64,000 bases of DNA, from positions 707,421-771,420 of the forward strand of contig WSYJ01000013.1 in NCBI GenBank assembly GCA_020186115.1, read 5' to 3'. A program made the position numbers and the translations under genes. Positions 41,256 through 47,717 of this stretch are shown in pieces (the first letter of the stretch is position 1; each line of letters starts with the position of its first letter). Origin of the DNA: Histomonas meleagridis (lineage: Eukaryota > Parabasalia > Tritrichomonadida > Dientamoebidae). The notes below the pieces were generated by a model. The model was given only the letters and a program-made list of their open reading frames with translations. It had not been told where the DNA came from and made no database searches.

Positions 41256-42074
41256 TTATTCTTTTTCTTTTTCTTCTTTTTCTTTTTCTTCTTTCATTCT
41301 TTTTTCATTTTGTATTTGTTGATAAGTTTTACTAACGAAAATTTTATTGTATATTTCTGGAAATTCTCGTTTTAATTTAGTTTTTTTATTAATTAAAAAC
41401 AATACACTATAAAATAATCTCAATAATTCAAAAAACCAGACTTTAATATTAGTGTATTCTTGTAATTCTGGATAACTAGGTGGGATAGTTAAGGCGACAT
41501 CATTTACTTTCAAGAAAGTTACCTCAAAATTGGGTATAAAATAAGAAAACATGGAATTAAACCAATCTATAATATACACAGGATAGTCTTTTTTGATAAA
41601 ATAAAAAGGTTCTTCGTTTTGTAATTCTTCAATATTAGATTCTATAAAAAGATCAATATCAAGTTCTTCATCTGTTCCTTCTATTTTGAAATATATTTTA
41701 AAAATATTATTACGTTTTGGACTTACATTGGGTAAAAAGAAGGTAAATCTATTGTGTTGTGAATAAAAAGCATATGGAGAATTTTTAAGAATATGTTGAA
41801 CTCGACTGATATAAGAATAATGATAATTAGAATTAGCAAATTGTGTTTTTTTGTTTTCACTATTTAAATATATAATATTATCATAAAATATTTGGTATTT
41901 TTGCAATTTTTCGGGTTTTTGTACAATTTGTTCTTCTTCTTGTTCTTGCTCCATATATTTTTGGAATTTTTTTGATGGTTGTTGTGGTGGTTCATATTCT
42001 TCTTCTTCTTCTATTTTTATTTTCTTTTTTGTTGATTTAATGACTGGACTTTTGTAATTTGTCTTAGTCTGCAT
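41256..42074 (-). CDS. Polinton unknown protein, N-terminal part
   Basis: 272 residues from ATG 42,074, preceded by an initiator-like CTTCATTTTATCA. The first 70 residues are charged and low-complexity (KKKIKIEEEEEYEPPQQPSK, then EQEQEEEQIVQK). The middle is a globular aromatic-rich region (FFLPNVSPKRNN, DYPVYIIDWFNSMF). The C-terminus runs into a Lys/Glu repeat ending at TAA 41,256-41,258. The reading of the same purine tract continues in-frame beyond the stop before changing to the frame of the downstream ORF, so a single longer gene is likely. No family is recognised. Confidence 0.5.
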   Translation of the reverse strand: MQTKTNYKSPVIKSTKKKIKIEEEEEYEPPQQPSKKFQKYMEQEQEEEQIVQKPEKLQKYQIFYDNIIYLNSENKKTQFANSNYHYSYISRVQHILKNSPYAFYSQHNRFTFFLPNVSPKRNNIFKIYFKIEGTDEELDIDLFIESNIEELQNEEPFYFIKKDYPVYIIDWFNSMFSYFIPNFEVTFLKVNDVALTIPPSYPELQEYTNIKVWFFELLRLFYSVLFLINKKTKLKREFPEIYNKIFVSKTYQQIQNEKRMKEEKEKEEKEKE

Positions 42075-42243
42075 TGATAAAATGAAGTGGAATAATAACT
42101 GTCTAACATTGTATCAAAATATTCTGTGAAAAATGTTTAAGTCAATTTTTGATAATATTTTAAGGAGTAAATTATATCAAATAACTTTGCCACAGAGGTT
42201 TTAGTCAAAATTTGATAATATTTTTATAAATATAAATGTTTAT

Positions 42244-43870
42244 TTAATAACCGTCTGGTGTACCATTGGCATAATATTTCAAACCGTTATGTAAATCTAA
42301 TGTGAAATAAGTATCACGACAAATGAATAATTGTGGAGGAGGTGGATGATTTCCAGCATCATCAACATTATAATAAGTATCATTAGCTTGAGTATAAATA
42401 GGTTGACCTTTAATTTGTATTGGTATATTTTGTCCATTAGAATCTAAACCATCAAATACGTAACCACCACGTGAACGCTCACATTGTATATTAAGCATAA
42501 ATGAAGTAGCATCACTTAATGTATTATTATATCTAGTACCATTTGAAGCATTCCTATCCATAGTTAAAGAATCTTCAAATTCTTTAGTACATTGTATACC
42601 ACCATCTAAATCAGAAGCAACTAATTGATATTGTAAAAATCTAGCACCTAAAGTAGAAACAGGTTCATCAGGATAATTTTGACCTGCAATAGTTAATTGT
42701 ACATTATTATAAATAGGATTATCGAAACAAGTATAATCATTAGCATGTTTTGGAAATACAACTGTAATAGTTGTAACATTAAATAAAGGCATATTAATAG
42801 TAGATTGTATACCAGATTCAGTAGCAGCTAAAGCAAATGCATTATAATCTAATTGTTGTGAAGGAATTAATAAACCTCCAGGTTGTTGAAGTATTTGAGC
42901 TATTTTATTTAAAGTTTCTTTTTTAACTCCAAAACCATACATATTAGATTTACATGAAACTACAGTTAAACCTGTACAATATAAAGAAACATTCTCAGAT
43001 GCAGTATCAATAGTATGATTAGTTTCAGTATCACATTTAAATGTAGTAGTTATATTAGCAGAATTACCTATTTGAGTAAAACCATGAGTAAATAAAGGTA
43101 AATTATTAAATGTAGCATTAATAGAAGAATCTTCTAAAAAATTCTTTCACTTCTTTAATTTTACGTGGATCTACTTGACACCAAACTAAACCATTTTGTT
43201 TAACATAAAACTTTAATTCAATATCACCAACTAATCTATTTGGATATAAATCAAATGCTTGTAAAGCTAATATATCTTCAAATGGAAGATTCATTTCGGA
43301 TTCGATATCATGTTAATTTCCATCTGCAATTGTATTTAAATCAACATAAGTACCACATACAGATTGTGAATATTCTGAAACATTTTCATATAAAGAATGT
43401 GTATATTTTCTAGTTTTCTTTTCAGCATAAGGTTTAATTGTAGAATAACAATAACCTTCACGACAACATTCATTTTGTTGATAACCAGTAGAAATATTAT
43501 TAGACATAATTTGTAATTGATCTAATAATTGATTAGAACTCTTAAAACCTATAAATATTTTAGCTAAATGCTCAGGATCTTGTAAATTACTAGATGAAAT
43601 AGCTTTTGATAATTGTACAGTTATTCTAATTTTAAAATTAATAAAACCTTCAGTTATTTGTGAAATCATATGATCACCATGAGTAATTCTTAATCTAGTT
43701 TCTTGTGATTGATTAAAAGGTGCATTTTGATCATGACAATCTTCAGTTCTTAAAATAAAAGAACGAGTACCATCATTTTTAGCAATTAAATCTTTAAGAC
43801 GATCAAAATAAGCACCAACATTACCTTGATCATTTTGTTCATTTTTAGATTGCGTATTATTATAATACAT
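42244..43870 (-). pseudogene. Polinton major capsid protein (double jelly-roll), two lesions
   Basis: From ATG 43,870 the reading covers about 542 residues to TAA 42,244-42,246. It follows the trichomonad Maverick capsid pattern: an N-terminal jelly roll (TRLRITHGDHMISQITEGF), a middle segment MNLPFEDILALQAFDLYPNR, and a second jelly roll with ITVVFPKHANDYTCF, AGQNYPDEPVSTLGARFLQ and an MLNIQCERS strand. Double jelly-roll capsids form the icosahedral shell in Polintons, virophages and adenoviruses. Lesions are an in-frame TAA at 43,313-43,315 (context DGN-stop-HDIE) and one extra base in the A/T run 43,135-43,141. Pieces 43,313-43,870 and 42,244-42,942 are open. The promoter holds a TTCATTTTTATTA initiator-like motif next to the ATG. 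Confidence 0.8.
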
Positions 43871-43904
43871 TAATAAAAATGAAAAATATTTTTCATAATT
43901 TTTA

Positions 43905-44190
43905 ATGGCGTGGGGGGTTGTGGAATAAATTTAAAAACGGTATAAAGAAAATAGGACCTTAATGTAAAAAAGTGAAAGAAGGATTCGCAAAAATTAGTCC
44001 GCATATTGCAAAAGGTTATGAATTTGCAAAACAACATAAAGAAGATATTAAAAAGATAGGACCTTTAAAGAAATTACCTGTAGATAAAATATTTGAAGTA
44101 GGGGATAGAATAGCTTTTTTATTTAAATCAGTAGGTATGGAAGCAAATGATAAGAGCTTTTCTAATTTACATCCTGCATTATATAAATAA
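43905..44190 (+). pseudogene. Amphipathic small Polinton protein, damaged first copy
   Basis: The gene begins ATGGCGTGGGG, as does the intact copy at 44,221, but a frame change follows in the G-run (43,910-43,917) and an in-frame TAA lies at 43,960-43,962. The rest (KEGFAKISPHIAKGYEFAKQ, then KLPVDKIFEVGDRIAFLFK) is open to 44,190. The opening, MAWG then a W-N-K-F-K-N-G-I-K-K helix, parallels MAWGFWNKIKNGFKKAG of the next gene. The two genes are 30 bp apart in tandem. Confidence 0.6.
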
Positions 44191-44220
44191 AGAAATAAAT
44201 ATTTATTTTTATTATTATTT

Positions 44221-44490
44221 ATGGCGTGGGGTTTTTGGAACAAAATTAAAAATGGATTTAAAAAAGCTGGTGCTTGGATTAAAAATAAAATTATTAAACC
44301 AGTCGGAAGATTTATCGGTAATGTATGGAATAAAGTAGCTAAACCTGTTGTAAATACAGTAGGTAAAATACCTGGAATTGAAAATTTATCTGGTCATGCA
44401 GGTGCTATTGCTAAAGGAATTAAAATAGCAGATGGATTATCACCTGTTATAGATGGTGTAGCAAATGCACTAGTTGGACAAAAGAAATAA
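44221..44490 (+). CDS. Amphipathic cationic small Polinton protein
   Basis: 89 residues, intact. The N-terminus MAWGFWNKIKNGFKKAG is a strongly amphipathic helix with aromatic anchors and Lys on one face, followed by more Lys/Trp-containing helices and a Gly/Ala-rich, more hydrophobic C-terminus (GHAGAIAKGIKIADGL). Adenovirus protein VI and small virophage/Polinton virion proteins with such helices act on membranes or line the capsid, so a minor virion or membrane-lytic role is plausible (inference). It sits next to the capsid gene, divergent from it. A large hairpin follows its stop codon at 44,521-44,609. Confidence 0.6.
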   Translation: MAWGFWNKIKNGFKKAGAWIKNKIIKPVGRFIGNVWNKVAKPVVNTVGKIPGIENLSGHAGAIAKGIKIADGLSPVIDGVANALVGQKK

Positions 44491-44520
44491 TAAAATATTA
44501 TTTATATATATATTGTTTTT

Positions 44521-44609
44521 GAATTTTTTGAAACTAAACTATACCAAATTGGACGCAGGCGTCCTTTAAGGACGCCTGGGATTTGGTATAGTTTAGTTTC
44601 AAAAAATTC
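44521..44609. repeat. 89-bp nested hairpin
   Basis: 29-bp perfect arms (44,521-44,549 and 44,581-44,609, containing AAACTAAACTATACCAAAT) enclose a second GC-rich hairpin, CAGGCGTCC/GGACGCCTG. It lies 30 bp after the stop of the amphipathic-protein gene and 75 bp before the next gene. It could be a transcription or RNA-processing signal or a small foldback insertion. Confidence 0.85.
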
Positions 44610-44683
44610 AATGCTATAGCATTTTCTGACACTGAGTTTTTGTTATAATGTTAAATCAGTTATTTATCAGTTCACTTTGATAA

Positions 44684-45256
44684 ATGCAACAGTTCAGCAG
44701 CGACAGTGACAAAGAGGAAGAAGAAGTTAGGTTGTATAGTTCAAAGGGATATTATGATCCGATGAACTTGGTTGAAGAAAACTTTGGTCCTATGTCTATA
44801 GAAAGTTACATTATTTACAAAGTGCGGCCTTCAAATATAAATGTCTGGTTTGATGTAGATATAGTTATAGGGGACTTTGATTTTATGTACACTTGGGCTA
44901 TACCTGAAAGACGAATACAGCCTAGTGACTTACATTACCTTCCTATAGAAAAGTTCGATTTGGATGACCCTACGTTCAACGCTGAAGATATGTTACTATG
45001 GGATGTATGTGTATATCACGCAATATGTTACGTGAAGTTGAATATAGATAAGATAAGGATATTAACTGACACTGATAGATGGGTGACTGATCATTACAGG
45101 AAGCTTCATACTTTTGAGTTTTCACGAGTGATTTTCTGTATTAGAAAATACTTAAGAGGTCAACAAGCTTTAAGCATTTATAATCCGTATTTAATAATTA
45201 CTCCATATCCAGGACCACGTCCACGTAGAGAAAGCATAATAATTAGGTCAAACTAA
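44684..45256 (+). CDS. Polinton unknown protein
   Basis: 190 residues from ATG 44,684 after an initiator-like TTCACTTTGATAA. The start is acidic (SSDSDKEEEEVR), the body is aromatic-rich (NINVWFDVDIVIGDFDFMYT), and the tail is basic (PGPRPRRESIIIRS). No motif is recognised. Its codon use is slightly less AT-rich than that of its neighbours. The gene is intact and ends 31 bp before the next plus-strand gene. Confidence 0.55.
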   Translation: MQQFSSDSDKEEEEVRLYSSKGYYDPMNLVEENFGPMSIESYIIYKVRPSNINVWFDVDIVIGDFDFMYTWAIPERRIQPSDLHYLPIEKFDLDDPTFNAEDMLLWDVCVYHAICYVKLNIDKIRILTDTDRWVTDHYRKLHTFEFSRVIFCIRKYLRGQQALSIYNPYLIITPYPGPRPRRESIIIRSN

Positions 45257-45287
45257 ATAATTGACTAAAAAAAAATCATTTTTATTT

Positions 45288-45494
45288 ATGTCTAATTATA
45301 AACCTGAGGTTATAGAAACCTATTACAACAAAAATAGGTTAAATATTCCTGAAATTACAAATTTAAAAGATATAGAAAAACAGAGAAGGGTGACATTTAC
45401 GAATGCAATTATATTTGAGAAACCAATACCATTTTCAGCTTTACGACAAAATAGTGAAATATATGTTATATTTTATGAAAAAGAAAATAAATAA
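45288..45494 (+). CDS. Polinton small unknown protein
   Basis: 68 residues from ATG 45,288 (MSNYKPEVIETYYNKNR), chosen because AAAAATCATTTTTATTT directly precedes it, like other genes of the element. The frame is open upstream to 45,261 without an ATG. The protein has mixed alpha/beta composition and ends in Lys/Glu. The 3' end overlaps the convergent ORF at 45,441 by about 54 bp, so one of the two may be longer than the real gene. Confidence 0.45.
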   Translation: MSNYKPEVIETYYNKNRLNIPEITNLKDIEKQRRVTFTNAIIFEKPIPFSALRQNSEIYVIFYEKENK

Positions 45495-45686
45495 AAAATA
45501 AACATTATTTCTTTGTTTATTTAATTCTTTGACTATTTGTTCTACTGACCATAATGAAGAAAAAACATTAGTAACATAAATTGTCTTTTTCGTATCGTCT
45601 TGAGCATTGCTATTAGGTGAAGTGTCAAAATTATTAAAATAATCATTATAGAAATCGAATGTAAAAAGAAATTCATCCTCAGACAT
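45441..45686 (-). CDS. Polinton small unknown protein
   Basis: 81 residues from the Met at 45,686 (MSEDEFLFTFDFYNDYFNNF), preceded by ACTTCATTTTTTTTA. It is acidic and aromatic at first. The last 20 residues are hydrophobic (YFLFIFFFIKYNIYF) and may be a membrane tail, or simply read-through of AT-rich DNA overlapping the opposing gene. No family is recognised. Confidence 0.4.
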   Translation of the reverse strand: MSEDEFLFTFDFYNDYFNNFDTSPNSNAQDDTKKTIYVTNVFSSLWSVEQIVKELNKQRNNVYFLFIFFFIKYNIYFTILS

Positions 45687-45718
45687 TAAAAAAAATGAAG
45701 TGATTATATTTTTTTTAT

Positions 45719-46189
45719 TCAAATTAGAGGTTTAAAACTATCGGGATCGATTGAATTCATGTCAAATACTGTTTGGAATTCATTATTATCAGGTATTTTA
45801 TGTGAAATAAGTATATTATTAACTTCATTGTTGGTTGATTCATATAGAAATGCATGATACCATCTTCCGAAATTACTCTCTAATTGAGTTAAATGAATCT
45901 CTAGATAATGAATATTATTAGTAATTGGTGGCTTTTTATTATCAGTAATTGGTATTGATATCTTGATATTTCTTTGTTTGAAGAATTCAATCAACTCTTT
46001 ATGTACAAAATAGAAATCTTGATAATTTTTATGTTTGATAATCATGCCAATTGGCTTAATTATAAAATTGTTAAAATTGCCAAGTTTGTCATCTTTTGGT
46101 TCGAAAAATAAAGCAACCGCTGTAGCATCTGGATCTTTTTCTTTGATAAAATCGGCTAGCTTTGTAACTGAATAGTAGTCTGAATTCAT
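45719..46189 (-). CDS. Polinton unknown protein
   Basis: 156 residues from ATG 46,189, preceded by ACTTCACTCTTT. The protein is mixed alpha/beta (ATAVALFFEPKDDK, FVHKELIEFFKQRNIKISIP, FGRWYHAFLYES) with no signal peptide or recognised domain. The gene is intact and is the last one before the right terminus. About 190 bp of non-coding subterminal DNA follows, containing two near-identical words CCAAACAATAACCG and CCAAATAATAACCG. Confidence 0.5.
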   Translation of the reverse strand: MNSDYYSVTKLADFIKEKDPDATAVALFFEPKDDKLGNFNNFIIKPIGMIIKHKNYQDFYFVHKELIEFFKQRNIKISIPITDNKKPPITNNIHYLEIHLTQLESNFGRWYHAFLYESTNNEVNNILISHKIPDNNEFQTVFDMNSIDPDSFKPLI

Positions 46190-46377
46190 AAAGAGTGAAG
46201 TGATGAAGTGACATTTTTATGATTGTGTATTTTGGCCATTCGTTCATTGAAATAAGTTTGCCATGAGACCAAACAATAACCGTCGCTTTTTGACTACTAA
46301 CCTCCGACCAAATAATAACCGGGGAGAATTTGTGCTGGTTATACGAGGTTTTTGATAGGTTTATGCGGAAAGTGGCG

Positions 46378-46488
46378 TAAAAAGTGCTATCGCCCCTATG
46401 AAAAAGTTTCGCGTTATCTCAAAATTGAATGCGCATTAGGGGCCCCTAGGGTCCTCGTGATCATTCCCGACCGCATTATATACCTACC
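46378..46488. repeat. Right terminal inverted repeat
   Basis: 111 bp that match the left outer and inner blocks contiguously, with a few substitutions (for example GATAACGCG against GAGAACGCG). Confidence 0.9.
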
Positions 46489-46494
46489 CTATGC
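46489..46494. repeat. Target-site duplication, right (CTATGC)
   Basis: Identical to 39,440-39,445 and directly abutting the right terminus. Confidence 0.9.
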
Positions 46495-46514
46495 AAATAT
46501 TTTTAATTTTTTTT

Positions 46515-46950
46515 TTAAAATGTAAAATCATCATTCTTTTTATTATTAAATTTATTACATAAAAACATACAGCCGATAATAAAAGCAATAGTCAAAATTA
46601 CAATTAAAGCAAATGCCCAATCCATCAGGTTCATCTGAATAATTTTCTTCTACTAACCAACCCAAATGTTCTTGCAATAGGTGCCACGTTTTTATATGTT
46701 GTAGCAATTCTTTCTATATAAGTATCCCAATGATAATGATACATCAAAAAAATCGGAGAGTTTCCATAAAGTTTAAACTTGAATAAGAGAAAACGCAATT
46801 ATGATAAACTAATTGAAACATTGGAATTCGAAAACTTTCATTTATTAATGAACGAAATAAAACATTCGGTGATTCAATTGGAATAATAACGAGTATCCAT
46901 GGATAAGTAAAATATGCAATTAGATAAATGGACTTTGACTTAATCTGAAA
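46515..46950 (-). pseudogene. Membrane-protein gene, 3' relic
   Basis: The minus strand reads, through at least two frame changes, an extracellular-type segment (YPWILVIIPIESPNVLFRSL, RIPMFQLVYHNC, YHYHWDTYIERIATTYKNVA), a short acidic stretch, one transmembrane helix (WAFALIVILTIAFIIGCMF) and a short cytoplasmic tail (CNKFNNKKNDDF) to TAA 46,515-46,517. The plan is a type-I surface or secretory-pathway protein. I cannot name the family. It begins 21 bp from the Polinton target duplication. Confidence 0.45.
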
Positions 46951-47063
46951 AAAAAATTTTGAGTTTCATAAAATATCTTTCAACAACGAAAGCGTACCTG
47001 ACAACAAATTACATTTATAAATATCAAATTTCCCTCAAAAATTTTATCAATCAAATTTTGTTT

Positions 47064-47545
47064 TTATTCTTCAGTATAATTTTCATTTTTCTTGTTAGTA
47101 TCAATTCCTTCTTGATCTTGAAGTAATTTTACTATTTCTGTATGACCTTTTGAAGATGCAACCATAAATGCTATTTCAAATAATTTAATCATTTTTAAAT
47201 ATTATTTTGAAATATAAAATTATTAAAATAAATATCAAATAAAACAAATAAATATTTTTAGCATTAATATCAATTCCTTCTTGATCTTGAAGTAATTTAA
47301 CTATTTCTGTATGACCATAATAAGATGCTCTAATAAGTGCTGTTTCAATTAATTTAAATAATTTCCAAATATTATTTTGAAATAGAAAATTATTAAAATA
47401 AATTTTAAACAAAATAAATAAATATTTTTAGCATTGATATCAATTCCTTCTTGTCCAAGAAGTAATTTTACTATTTCTGTATAACGGCTTCTTGGGCCGT
47501 TTGAGGGTTTCGAAGACGTGAAAATAGTGAAATAAGGTATTCTGT
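47064..47545 (-). pseudogene. Ankyrin-repeat relic, same family as 20-21.8 kb
   Basis: Three ankyrin units are read on the minus strand (for example TALIRASYYGHTEIVKLL, then QDQEGIDINAKN), separated by the same AT-rich spacer found in the plus-strand array at 20-21.8 kb. The last unit continues into a charged tail (KKNENYTEE) and a TAA at 47,064-47,066, which may be the true gene end. The 5' side joins unrelated sequence near 47,490. Frames differ between units. Confidence 0.65.
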
Positions 47546-47717
47546 CAACCAAAAGATAGCATTCAAACAATCAAAAACGAAAAGATTTGAAATTATTCAA
47601 TTCCTATGTAAAATATTCAAAAAGCGGAAATCACGAATTTGAATGGGTTACTGATAGAGAAAAGTGGCAAACTGATATGAATTTTTGGTTACAGCATTCA
47701 AAAAGTGTCATAATTGA

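Larger units (their letters stand above)
39446..46488. mobile_element. Non-autonomous Polinton/Maverick carrying a capsid gene
   Basis: This 7,043-bp element starts GGTAGGTATATAATGCGGTC and ends with the exact inverse, flanked by the duplication CTATGC. It encodes a double-jelly-roll major capsid protein, two amphipathic small proteins and six further unknown ORFs. Canonical Polintons are 15-20 kb and also encode polymerase B, integrase, packaging ATPase and protease. None of these is recognisable here, so the element must rely on proteins supplied elsewhere. Most genes are intact or have few lesions, suggesting recent insertion. Confidence 0.9.
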
